Below are positions 25,740-37,135 of a stretch of 64,000 bases of DNA, in pieces. The stretch spans positions 2,058,914 to 2,122,913 of the forward strand of contig KV748200.1 of NCBI GenBank assembly GCA_001692895.1. The letters are read 5' to 3'. The translations under genes and the position numbers were made by a program. Origin of the DNA: Cenococcum geophilum 1.58 (Eukaryota > Ascomycota > Dothideomycetes > Gloniales > Gloniaceae). The notes under the pieces are model-generated. The model was not told where the DNA came from. It worked only from the letters and a program-made list of their open reading frames with translations, and did not search any database. Position 1 is the stretch's first letter, and every line of letters starts with the position of its first letter.

Positions 25740-26515
25740 TATTCTATTAAGTAGTATAAGGACGCAAGACGACGGTCAGCGAGAATCACTTTAGTACGCT
25801 TAATAGCAAAAATAGGCTAGTATAGACGCTTTATAAGTAGCAGAAGAGATATTCTATTAGCGGTATACGAGATAACGATTGGTAAGGATTACTTTAGCAC
25901 GCTTAATAGCAAACGTAGGCTAGTATAGACGCTTTGCGAGTAGCAGAAGTATTAAGAAGTAGAAGAGATGTTCCGTTAAGCGGTTTAAAAACACAAGATA
26001 ACGGTTAGTAAGGATTACTTTTATATACTTAAGAGCAAAAATAGGCTAGTATAGATGCTTTATAAGCAGCAGAAGTATTAAAAAGTAGAAGAGATATTCC
26101 GTTAAGTAGTTTAAGAACGCAAGATAACGGTTAGTAAGGATTACTTTAGTACACTTAATAGCAAACGTGGGCTAGCATAAACGCTTTATAAGTAGTATAA
26201 GTATTAAAAAGTAGAAAAGATGTTCTATTAAGCAGTATAAGGATATAAAACAACGGTTAGCAAGGATTACATTAATACGCTTAATAGTAAACGTGGGCTA
26301 GTATAGACGCTTTATAAATAGCAGAAGTATTAAAAAGTAGAAGAGATATTCTGTTAAGCGGTATAAGGACATAAAATAACGGTCGGTAAGGATTACTTTA
26401 GTACGCTTAATAGCAAACATAGGTTAGTATAAACGCTTTATAAGCAGCATAAGTATTAAGAAGTAGAAGAGGTGTTTTGTTAAGTAGTATATAAATATAA
26501 GAAGCGAGTTATAGG
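25740..26515. repeat. Tandem repeat, about 124-bp unit, six to seven copies
   Basis: Units contain GGATTACTTTAGTACGCTTA, GGCTAGTATAGACGC and AGAAGTATTAAAAAGTAGAA in constant order. Unit starts fall near 25797, 25900 (after a shortened first copy), 26025, 26152, 26276 and 26402. Differences between units are mainly C/T and G/A, as RIP would produce in a tandem array. Confidence 0.85.
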
Positions 26516-26739
26516 ATAGCTAACTTATCGCTGCCAAGCATATAAAGGTAAAGGACTTATTAAGCTCACTATAAAGCGAGTTTTTAACTTTAATCTAACG
26601 TAAATATATATGCAAACGATAATAAGATACTCTTAACATAAAAGTAACTAAATAGAAAAACAATACCGAGTTAAGGAAATCTTAATTAACGCCTTAATTC
26701 TTAACGCCAGAAAATAAAATCGTAATTACGAAAATCGTT

Positions 26740-27320
26740 TTTTTATAAGAAATTTCTTAGTTCTTTAGCTTCTTGGAGGCTCTATTTATAGTATAATCTA
26801 CCTTTCTCTTACATGTCCCTCTTCTTAATAAATCCTCTAATTTATTGTCTAGCGCCTCTTCTAGTTAATCTCTTTGCTTACTACTCCAAGCTATCTCTAT
26901 TATAATATCCCTAAGCGGTTTATATATCCTAGCATAACGATAAAGGTAATGTGGATTTTTAGTATAGTATAATATAAGTCTCTTATACGGTATAGCCACC
27001 GCTAAAACCTAGGTAGGATACTAGCATATTACTATAATAGGACTGTATAAAAATATAATTTCTCTATAACTAGGGTTTTAGAGACGTATTATGTCCTTTA
27101 TTATATAATAAGTAGATAACTAGGATATAAGATACCTTACTTATCCGCTTAAGATCTTAGCGTTAGAAATTATTAATACTTTAGATAGATATATAGGGAC
27201 TAAACCATTCTCTACTTAATTATTAGTATTGCTAAATAGTATAGGTGTCTTGTAAATATACCTCTAGGTACTAGCAAAATATATTTAGAACCTACGACTG
27301 TATTTATCTATTAGGATAAG
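26740..27320 (-). pseudogene. Unidentified minus-strand coding region, part downstream of copia insertion
   Basis: Minus-strand translation through TAA/TAG gives protein-like sequence ending in a charged segment rich in Lys, Arg and Glu (about 26770-26900). The copia element at 27321 interrupts it; the upstream part continues at 33094-33490. No family was recognised and the frame is uncertain. Confidence 0.35.
27316..27320. repeat. Copia target duplication ATAAG, left
   Basis: ATAAG immediately precedes the left LTR and recurs at 33089-33093 after the right LTR. Confidence 0.9.
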
Positions 27321-27505
27321 TGTTAGATAATCTGTATTCTCTAAAGGCGTAGGTCACGTGCACAAGTCACGTGCACGGAGCCCGTGCACTGTAAAGTCTC
27401 TTCGTAGCTCAAAGCCCTAAAAAGACACGTCACAAAAGACGACTTAAGATCATTAATTAATAAACCCATTTCATCAATAAATAGCTCTATATAAGTTATC
27501 TGACA
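27321..27505 (+). repeat. Copia left LTR, with two CACGTG sites
   Basis: 185 bp. It carries GTCACGTGCAC twice (near 27353 and 27367) and a related CCCGTGCAC, a possible bHLH-type binding cluster in the promoter. It differs from the right LTR at nine positions by my alignment, all transitions. The segment at the right LTR's TATAAAAG position reads CACAAAAG here. Confidence 0.9.
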
Positions 27506-27959
27506 GTTATAAGCCCGGTCCGCCGACTTAAGAAGCTATTTAGCTATTACTTAATCATTTAAAGAAATTCTACCTTATTCTTAAAGGACGACCCTAACAT
27601 AAATATCGGTTAAAGGACAATCCTAACATAAGCATCCTTATTGTTAAAGGACAATCCTAACGATAGGACGATCCTAACAATAAAATTCTACCTTATCGTC
27701 AGACTCTAATACCTTATTATTGTAGGACGTAGACCCTAATAGAAATCCTACCTTAATTATCACAGGACGGGATTCCACGAGATTCCATAAGATTCCACCT
27801 CAATCGTTATAGGATAATCTTGACGACTAGGACGATCCTAACGATTAGGACGATCCTAACAACTAAGACAATCCTAACAACTAGGACAATCCTAATAATA
27901 AGGATAATCCTAATAATAAAATACCATCTTAATTTCTCCTTTACCTATTAGTCAAATAA

Positions 27960-30900
27960 CTCTACCGTTAAGTTTGTTAACTATAATCATCCTTAATAAG
28001 CCAAAAGACTGGGAATAATAGCTATAGTAACTCCGAGCCCTTATAGACTAGCGAATTTGGGCCTATATTAACCCAAATAATATAGCACTTTAACAAGGTC
28101 TACTATAAGAACTAGCCTATTTAGAAGTTATAGATTTTAATAAGAATGCAACCTTATATATATAGCTCTTAACGAATTAACAGAGAGCGTATAAGAACAG
28201 CAGATAATACTATAACTAGGATATAAAGTATTTCCTAAAATAAGAAGAGCACCTTTAACAGATCTAAACCTAAATTATGTCCATAGTATTAATTTAGAAG
28301 AAGCTACTACTTAACCCTTCCTTAATAGTTAAAGAATGGCTATCTTAACTAAAGGAGAACACCAAACCTACCTTATTATTTATTAGGAAAAAGGTACAAC
28401 ACTAGTATATAGAAGCTCTTAAGGGGGTTAAATAGTTATTAAAATTAAACTAATAGCTAGATTAATAGGAACACGTAATAGTACTAGGAGAGAAGTATAA
28501 GATCCCTTAAATGTTAGATAGAATCTAGCTTTAAGATTTAGTAGAAGTTATTTAACCTTTTAGTGACGCCTACTATATAAAGTATACTACTAAGTTAAAT
28601 AACCTATAGAAGTTGAAATCTTTTAAATACTATAGAGTAGTAAAGGAGCTATAAAAAGGACTTATAAGACCCTTAAAGAAAGCTAATACTATTATAAGGG
28701 GGAGTACCTTTAATATAGACTTCGCAGAGTAAGCTATTAAGGATTACTTTAATACTACTAAAGGCTTATAAAGAAAGACCTTAGTATACATTAGTTGCTT
28801 AAAGAGAGCCGGGTTACTAGTTAAGGAGACGTCCTAAAAAAAACCTATACTTAAGTGCTTAGCGTGCGAAAGACAAGGACATTTACTTTAGGACTATTAG
28901 TGTTTATTTAAAGATAAGAGACCTATAGGAGTTATAATTAGAGATAACCGCATTAAGAGGGCACTAAAGAAAGTAGAAATAAATAAGGACCTTACTAACT
29001 AAGTTATAAAGATTAGACTTAAAGAATAAGAAGATAAGGCTTAATAATAACAGGATAAGAGCTAGAAAGTTAAGATTAAGGGAGAAGCTAATGCGATATT
29101 CCTAGAATCATATTATACCGGTTAAATCCATCTACTAAAGCTATTAACTATTCTTAACTTAGGAACTACTCTCTATATCTTTAATAACCTCTCTCGTTTT
29201 TATAATTTTAGGAAAGCTCTAAGACATAAATATATTATCGCTAGTAGCTTAGAAGTGCCTATACTAGGCTACAGCAATATTACTATCTAAGTTATAAAAC
29301 TAGATAAGAGTAAGGGAACCCTACGTCTTAAGGATATTACCTTTTATATAGACTTTAATACAAACCTTATGTCGTTCCGTCTACTTTAAAAACGAAAATA
29401 CTACTAGGATAATAAAGGAGATAATAATCTTCTAGTTTAGAAGGATAACACAATTCTATATTAAATAGAAGAACGTTACGGTTAATAGACTATTAAGTAC
29501 ATCCAATTAGGAAGTCTTAAATTAGCTTTTAACTTAAGCCGACTACCACACCACTAACAGAAGCGTAGGATATTATTAAGAGACGTTCGTCCAGATTTAA
29601 AAGGTAATGCATGACTATAGTATCTGCGTCTAGGTTATTTAGGACCTATAAGCCTTTATTATCTAGGTCTTAACGCTTTAGGAGTTAAGCTTTAAGGCCT
29701 AAAGACGACGGAATATTAATATTATAGTCTCGCCAAAATTAAGCGTTAGGTCTTAAGAAGGTTCTTAGAATAGAATATTAATAAATCTTATTTTAACCTC
29801 TATATTAACTAAACTAACCTTAAGGAAGCGCATACTAGATTTATATAAGTTATATTTATCTACAACACCTTCTTAGGAAAAACCTTCTCGTATTTTATAA
29901 CGACGTATAGCAAAGAGAAGGAGACACTATAAGTGCTTAAAGATTTCACCTAATAGATTTATCTAAGGTATAACCTTAAGGTTAATACCATTAGATTAGA
30001 TAATAAGCTAGGGAGAAAGAGAACCCTTAAATGGCTATAGACTTAAGGAATTATATTTAAGCCTTTAGCGCTATATACCTAAGCTCAGAACGGTACCGCC
30101 AAACGCTTAGGGGGTATAATTATTAAGAGATTATAAGTAATAAGAATTGCTGCTAATCTACCACACAACCTATGGAACAAGATAGTTAACTACACAGTAT
30201 ACCTTTAAGATTGAACGCCACTAAAAAGCAACAGTTGGAAATCGCTATATAAGAAGTTCTATACCTTCCTAGCCAATAGGTTAAGAAAGCCGCAACTAGC
30301 GTACCTAAAAGCCTACGGCTATAGGGCGTACGCGATAATATTAGACGCCTAGCTAAGAAAGATAAGGCTAAGTAAGCTAGATCCGCGAGCCTATATCGGC
30401 TATCTCGTTGGCTATAACTCTACCAATATCTATAGGATCTGGATCCTATATAAAGGTATCGTTATCTCTACTAGGGACGTTATCTTTAATAAGAAGATAT
30501 TCTTTGACGGTAAGCGAACGGACATCTTAAAGGACCTATACGCTAAGTTAGATACGCTAATTAAGAAGATTTAACTACCTAATACCTAGACTAAAAACAA
30601 GGTCCTTCTAGAAGACAATAAAGAAGTATTTAAACCGTTAATTTAAGAGGAAGACGATAACGTTAATAAGCCAGTTTAAGCCTTTAATAAGTTAGCAGAT
30701 CTTAAGCTTATAAGAGCTCTTAAAGATATATACTATATACCACCTCTAATAAAAGAAGATAAAGAATCTCTATGTGCCTTTTACGTCAAGTATTCTATAA
30801 AGTTAGATATATAAGGTACTAATTAAGATATTGCTTATTAAGCAGGAGATATATTTAACACTTAGGGGGTATCTAACAACTTAGTCAAAGACTCGTTTAA

Positions 30901-32850
30901 GGAAGCTAGTAATAATAAGTTTAAAGACTTTATTACTAAAAGGATTACGTTAGCCTATTACGGCGCCTTCTTAGCAGGAAGAAAGTTTAACCTTAATAGT
31001 TAACTTAACGATAATAAGCTGAAATTAGGTAGAATACGCGATATTAAATTAAATAGGAAGAACCTACCTTTGCCACCCTAGTTAATCTAGGACCTTAATA
31101 CATATTCTCTTTAAGATTAGTTCTAAGAGGCTTAACGAGCCTATCTCCAATCTTATTATTAAATGAGGTCGTTTTAAGAAATAGATAAGAAGCACGTAAA
31201 GGGATAGTAAGTCCTCAGCTTAATATAGGTGTTTATTTATAAGACGGATAAGTATAGATTTCTCTAGAAATGTAAGGCACGCTTAATAGTCTGCGGAAAT
31301 CAACAGGCCCTAGAAGACCTACCTATAAGAGCTACTACATTAGCTAGTATAACCTTCTGAACCCTTATAGCGATTACTATAAAATTCAACCTAGAGACGA
31401 TATAGATAGATGCAGTTAATACGTTTATCTATTACGATCTTGACGAGGTCGTCTATATAAAGCTACCGCTAGGGTTTAATAAAGGAAAGACAGACAAAGT
31501 ACTGCGCTTAAGAAAAGCCCTATACGGACTATGACGATTACTACTATTATAGCAGAAGAATCTTACGAGCTTATTAAACGAATTAGGTTTTAAAGAAGTA
31601 CCCTAGGAGCCGTATATTATGCTAAAAGGTAGAATAGTTATCTTCTTCTACGTCAACAATATTATCTTCTGCTACTGAAAAATAGATAAGAAGAAAGCTT
31701 AAGAAGTAATTAAGGAGCTAAGCAAGGAATACTAGATAAGTACCCTTAGCGAGCTAAAATAGTTCCTAGGAATCTATATGCTACGCAATCGTAGCTAAAG
31801 GCTCCTATAGCTATCTCAGGAAGCCTATATTAAGAAGATAGCTAACTAGTATAAGATAGATCTTAGAGGGCGTCTTCTAGATACTCCTATGGTAGAATTA
31901 GAACTCCTCCCTACCGATCACCATATAATCCGTTTAACGCGTCCGTCCCCTAATACAGACCTATTAGTCTGTCCTATATCCCTACTAGCTTCTACAATAC
32001 TATATTAGAGAAAACTGGGTTTAGTACTCTATGCAGCCACTATAACGCGTCCGGATATTACCTTTATAGTATTATAGCTAGTAAGGTTTAATTAGAACCT
32101 AGGCCAAGAGCACTATTAAGCGGCAGACAGAGTCATCTAGTACCTATATAGCACGAGGAGTAGAGCAATCTGCTATAGAGGAGACAAGGAAGGAATAAAC
32201 GGTAGAGGGAGAGACAAAGGAATACGCGATAAAGGACAAGATAATGGAAGAGACGGTAGAGGTACAGCGCAATTATTTATCTGTGCTAGCGATGCATTAT
32301 TTACGGACAACTCCGTTAATAGAAAGAGCTTATAAGGATACATTATAAAGCTATTTAGGGGGCCGATCGCCTGGAGAGCAAACAAGCAGGGTACGGTTAC
32401 GACGTTAAGCATAGAAGCTAAGTTGTTAGCCCTATTACAGACAGTAAAGGAAGCTATCTTTATTAGTAGGCTGTTTAAAGCAATGACGTTACGCCTAAAC
32501 GAGCCCTTAATTATTAAATGTAATAACACGCAGACGCTCCGACTAATTACGGAAGACACGGCAAAGCTAATCACGAAGCTCCGACACGTTAATATCTATT
32601 AACACTGGCTACGTTAGGAATACGCAATAAGATAAGTATAATTTTAATAGACAGTAATAAAGGAGATGATCGCCGATGGACTTATAAAGGCCCTGCCTAA
32701 GCAGAGGTTTTAAAGCTTCGTTAATATGATCGGAATAGTGGATATTAAGGAGCGGCTAAATAAGGAGAAGTAACTGGAGGACCTTAGGGACAGTATTAGA
32801 GTAAGACGGAAGGTTTTAGATAAGATTACGGCTTAATTGACTTATTGACG
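27960..32850 (+). pseudogene. Copia Gag-Pol polyprotein, RIP-degraded
   Basis: Read through stops, Gag covers about 27960-28900. Its zinc knuckle at about 28856-28905 is C-L-A-C-E-R-Q-G-H-L-L-x-D-Y, with the last Cys changed to Tyr. The protease active site near 29150 reads I-L-N-L-G-T-T in place of D-S/T-G. The GAG-pre-integrase motif L-G-Y-L-G lies near 29628 (His to Tyr), and the integrase core spans about 29800-30200. Reverse transcriptase covers about 31030-31900, with active site F-Y-V-N-N-I-I at about 31645-31665 in place of Y-V-D-D. RNase H is at 32150-32650 and includes F-R-G-P-I-A-W-R-A-N. The last 450 bases are less mutated and stay open for over 130 codons. No start codon can be fixed. 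Confidence 0.9.
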
Positions 32851-32903
32851 GACACGAGAAGGTGGCTAGCTTTGACCTCAAAGAGCTCGAAGCTAAGGGG
32901 GTG

Positions 32904-33088
32904 TGTTAGATAATCTGTATTCTCTAAAGGCGTGGGTCACGTGCACGAGTCACGTGCACGGAGCCCGTGCACTGTAAAGTCTCTTCGTAGCTTAAAGCCC
33001 TAAAAAGACACGTTATAAAAGACGACTCAAGATCATTAATTAATAAACCCATTTCATTAATGAATAGCTCTATATGAGTTATCTGACA
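32904..33088 (+). repeat. Copia right LTR
   Basis: 185 bp with the same ends as the left LTR. It contains TATAAAAG (near 33016), a good TATA box that the left LTR lacks. ATAAG follows at 33089-33093. Confidence 0.9.
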
Positions 33089-33093
33089 ATAAG

Positions 33094-33490
33094 CCTTTAA
33101 TATAGTTCCCCCTAGGTTAAGGCGAGCCTATCTTAGCCTCACCATAGTCCTCTATTAGCTTAGGTAAGTCTATTTTAGTTTCGCCGTAGCCTTTTAAACC
33201 CCTAAGGTAATTAAGGTATATATTTTATACACTCGCCTAAACCGTATCCTCTTATATATTGTCCTTTATATTATCGTCCTTTTCGTAAAAACTAGCCTTA
33301 TTAAGTGTTTAGATAGGTATATAAGGTATCTACTCCTATATATAACCAGAAAGCTATAATTATTTCTCCTCCCTACTATTAGATGCCGCGTCTTTAGCAT
33401 TAATATAATTTTAGGGTTTAAGGTTTCTAGTAGGTTAATAATTAGGTATATTATCTCCGGGACAGTAGCATATAGTAATTTTTTCACTAA
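33094..33490 (-). pseudogene. Unidentified minus-strand coding region, part upstream of copia insertion
   Basis: A start codon at about 33487 opens a 73-codon frame (M-K-K-L-L-Y-A-T-V). A second frame then gives a charged segment with Y-G-E-T-K-I-D-L-P-K-L-I-E-D-Y-G-E, reaching the copia target site. Removing copia would join this to 26740-27320. I do not recognise the protein. Confidence 0.35.
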
Positions 33491-33494
33491 TTAA

Positions 33495-35080
33495 TAACCT
33501 ATAGGTTATATTAGCAACGTATCTAAGCTTAGTTAAGGTAATATATATAATATCTAGTATTCCTATAAAGATTATAAGGGGTGTATAGTTAAGAGGTCAG
33601 ATTTAAAGGTAAGTTGATTTAATGGCATATAAGAACTAGGAGTATAACACTTATATTTTATTTCTCTCCTAGGGCGGAGTTAGGATAGAAGGTAGAAGGA
33701 AAAGGCAAGGTATACTAGCCGCCCTTTTCCACCCTATATAGTGTCTATGGTATAATATTTAGTAGCTATAATTACTTTTAGCTTATATATTATCTACGCC
33801 TAAGACTATAGGCGCCTAGAGCAATCTATAAGTAAGGCATTATTAGGAGTAGCTATTGGCTAAGCTATTACTAAATTTAAATAGCTAACGATCCCCAACG
33901 GACGCCGTATACCTTAGTAGGGTTTAGAAGCGTTTGTATAAAGTTATAAACTAGAATTAGAAGTTAATAATAACCTCTAATAATACCTCTCTTAGTAGGA
34001 ATAGTATTATATAAGTAACTTCTAACGCCTATTCTTCCTAGGGTAAGACACTACCTAAGCAGTAGACTTATCCTAGCCAGTTAATCTTATATATTAACTC
34101 CCTATCTATAGTAAAGGAGCTATTAGTGCCTATAGGGTAGTTTACTTAGCATTTTAGCTAAGCCCTTTATAAGCGCTCCGCCTTATATAAGCGGTAATTA
34201 ACCCCTATTAATCTGCCTTATATTAGGGGAGATCTTTTACTTAAGGCGCTAAGCAGCCGGTACTTAGAGGTCTATAGGCTTATTCTATATCCTAATAACA
34301 TTAACTACAATTTCTCCTTAAGTAGTATCCCGTAACCCTAAGTACCTATAAGCGTAACGTCCCTAAATTATTAGCTAGTAAGTAGGCGTTTATAAATAGA
34401 GAAACTAACTTTAGAGATAGCGACGGTAATATAGAGGCGTTAGCTGGTTAGGAAAGTAACTTTAGTAATAAGGATTAAGGATACGACGTAGAGATATTAT
34501 ATAATGGAGAAAATGGTTTTAGTACTAAATATTAAGAAATAGGGGTAGATAGTAATAAAGAGATATTAAGCGATAAGGCTATATAGGCGACAGTTAGATA
34601 TGGTGGTTTTAACTTTATAGTCTTAAATCTATAAGTAAAGGATAAAAATATAAAGAAGAGTTCTAATAAAAGCTAGTAAAAGGGCTAAAACTCTAGCCTC
34701 TTTTTATTTAGCCTATTGCCGAATAAAATAATATTTCACTATTCCTACTAGAGTCTTTGCCCGCTTGACTTATAGCGAGCTATAAAGCATTTACAATAAT
34801 CTATACTTTTACTTAGATAATTTTATTTACTACCTTAAAAGCAATAATAGAAGGTAAATCTATGCGAACGACGTAGGATTTTTTGATTTTCTTATAGACC
34901 TAGGACGCATGCTACCTTGGTAACTATTAGTCGTATTTAAGACTATAGTACTTATAGATTTATATCTTAAGGATATAAATATATTCTTTTATAGTGTTTT
35001 CCTTCTATTTAAATCATTTCTCTACTTATAGTATATAGCGGTTATTTATCTATTCCGGTATAGTAGGGAGGGGTAGTTAG
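33495..35080. other. RIP-degraded stretch, no gene identified
   Basis: Plus-strand translation gives some acidic and hydrophobic runs (for example F-L-I-D-L-G-R near 34880), but no domain is recognisable. No element ends were seen. Confidence 0.35.
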
Positions 35081-35089
35081 GTTACGTAA

Positions 35090-35240
35090 GGGGGCTTGGA
35101 CTTATGGCTACGCTTATAAGGCTATTTATATGGGAACTTCTTTAAGTATATATAAGGGGGCTTTAAGTCGTTATAAAGTTTATAGGAGTCTTTATATGGG
35201 AAGTTCTTTAATATTTCTAGATCTAGGACTTATATATTTT
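35090..35240. repeat. Short duplicated segment around TATATGGGAA
   Basis: TTTATATGGGAACTTCTTTA and TTTATATGGGAAGTTCTTTA recur about 65 bp apart, with GGGGGCTT-type words beside them. Confidence 0.55.
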
Positions 35241-35311
35241 CCTAATATTTGCTTCCTATTTATAAGCTAGGCGTTAATAGAGGGTACTAGGTTAGATTAC
35301 CCTACTTACGC

Positions 35312-35510
35312 GATTATCCCGCTTATACAATCGCCTAGCTTATATAATTACCTAGCTTATAGGATCGCCTAGCTCGCACGATTACCTAGCTTATAGGATT
35401 ACCTAGCTTATAGGATTTTCTAGCTCGTAGGAGTACTATACTTGCACAACTACCTAGCTTGTAGGATTGCCTAGCTCCCATAGTCACCTAGCTCGCATAA
35501 TTAAAGCTAA
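35312..35510. repeat. Minisatellite, about 18-20-bp unit TACCTAGCTTATAGGATT
   Basis: About ten imperfect units alternate CCTAGCTTATAGGATT with CCTAGCTCGCA-type variants. Variation is largely C/T and G/A. Confidence 0.8.
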
Positions 35511-36440
35511 AGTTATTAAACCTATTAATACCCTATTTATATGCTAGGCGTTAATTAGAGTAATTAAGTATAAAGGTACTATTATAAGGTCCTAAACTAG
35601 ACTAGATAATATAAATAGGGCACTTAAAGAGTTAAGGGAGGGGTTAGAGTAAAGGGCCGATTTTTAACTTCCTTACGCTAAGGGGGCTAAAAGCGCAGCT
35701 ACTTTTCTAATTATATTTTAGCTAGTTTTAGCTAACCCTACTACCTTTAGTGCTGGCTTTTAAACGATACTAATAGGTACGTAATTAAAGTAACTCCGAT
35801 GGATCTTAGCTAGGTATTAGCTGCGCTACACGGTTAAGTCGCAAAGCGCTTTAGCTTTATCCTTCGCTTTACATTTTACGTCTAACTCTCCTCCTACCTT
35901 TTTCGCCTTTGGCCTCCTCTACTTTCCCTTTTTACCCCTTAGATTTCTGCGTTAAAAACTACTAGTAGGACTTATACGGTAACTTTCAGCCCCTTTCTTT
36001 ACCGGACTATACTCTATATAGAATCTTGCACCATTAATACGAAATTCTATCCGTTTAATTTAAAAGCCTACCTTAAACTGCACCTTTTATAGCAAACTAG
36101 TAGAATTTATTACTATTAATCCTTAAGGATCGCTTATTATGCATAAGGGCTAAAGCAATACTTATTAATTCCTATAATCTATCCCTTAGCGTTAATATAA
36201 AAGGTAAGCGCATATACACCTAACGCCCTCTTAATTTCCCTTCTATATACTAATAGGATATTTCTTAGAGCCGCCCTCTTTTCAGCATCCCTACAAAACC
36301 TTATTTATCCGTTTCTCTTGTATATATATATACTCTGACATCTATCCTCTAAGAGTCCTATTAAGCTCCGCCTTATAATTGGTCTAGATAGTATAGCTAT
36401 TATATATATTGGACAAAATTAACTACCTGATAGGATTTAG
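35511..36440. other. Stretch without recognisable gene
   Basis: RIP-degraded sequence upstream of the kinase pseudogene. Nothing beyond possible leader sequence was seen. Confidence 0.35.
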
Positions 36441-36449
36441 CCTAAAAGA

Positions 36450-37135
36450 TATTATTTCTTAGGGAAATTTGGACATAGTATACCTTAATAAATCCTCCCA
36501 AACTATTATTAAATCCCCTTATACTAAGGAAAACACGGACTTTATTATAATTAAAAAGAAGATTTATAAGCGATTTAGCAAATATAGGGGATACTAAGGA
36601 GTTCTACGTTATTATAGACCTTATAAATTAGGCATCTACCTTAAATATACCGCTAATAGTAATTTCTAATCCCTCCCCAAGAAGCGCATAAATAATATTA
36701 ATATTAGGTAACGACTCCGCTAGGCCACTTAACTTATAGAATCTCTAGGTTTCGCTTATTATATAGGCGTTATTTATAAAGACCTAACGTCCTAAAACGT
36801 ATTCTTAGATAAGAATTTAAACGCTAAATTAGCGGACTATGCTAGTTCTTCGTTAGATGGTTCTCCTCTTTTTATTACAGTAATAGCTAGTTATTAATAT
36901 CCCAGATCGGCCCTATCTATTAAAAGTAATCTCTTTACGTTTAGCTCTATATTATATAAAATTATAATTAAAGTCGCTCCTTACTACATATTATCTAAGG
37001 CTAATATTTACGCTTAGTATTTAAAAAGCGAATTTCCTAAAACCAAGTCTCTGCAAGCAATTAGAAGTATTAATAAAAAATACTAATAAGGCCAATATAA
37101 TGCCTTTAATGCCGTCATTTAAGATTTAAAAGGTA
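36450..37135 (+). pseudogene. Ser/Thr-type protein kinase domain, RIP-degraded
   Basis: A kinase fold is readable through the stops. A glycine-loop-like G-N-L-D-I-V lies near 36465, then I-I-K-S-P-Y-T-K for the VAIK region. The catalytic loop V-I-Y-K-D-L-T-S-x-N-V-F-L-D is near 36770. A D-Y-A-S-S-S segment follows in place of the DFG loop, with an activation segment ending Y-P-R-S-A-L-S. The αF-like I-K-S-N-L-F-T-F-S-S-I-L-Y-K-I comes near 36925. The pattern, with A-K-L-A-D before the loop, resembles small single-domain fungal kinases of the TKL/receptor-like type. About 230 codons is the length of a lone kinase domain. It is cargo of the Starship-like unit and inactive through stops. Confidence 0.7.

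Larger units (their letters stand above)
27321..33088 (+). mobile_element. Full-length Ty1/copia LTR retrotransposon (5768 bp)
   Basis: Two 185-bp LTRs (27321-27505 and 32904-33088) start TGTTAGAT and end TCTGACA. They are flanked by the target duplication ATAAG. Domain order is Gag with zinc knuckle, protease, integrase, reverse transcriptase, RNase H, which defines Ty1/copia. A purine tract (AGCTAAGGGGGTG, about 32891-32903) precedes the right LTR. The LTRs are nearly unmutated, while the interior is full of RIP stops. The element sits inside an unidentified minus-strand pseudogene within the Starship-like unit, so it arrived after that unit. Confidence 0.95.

Noticed and set aside
25740-26515. 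CRISPR array
   Set aside because: Units are about 124 bp and repeat throughout, with no short repeat plus unique spacers, and the host is a fungus.
32173-32574. 133-codon minus-strand frame
   Set aside because: Antisense to the copia RNase H, which is open and recognisable on the plus strand.
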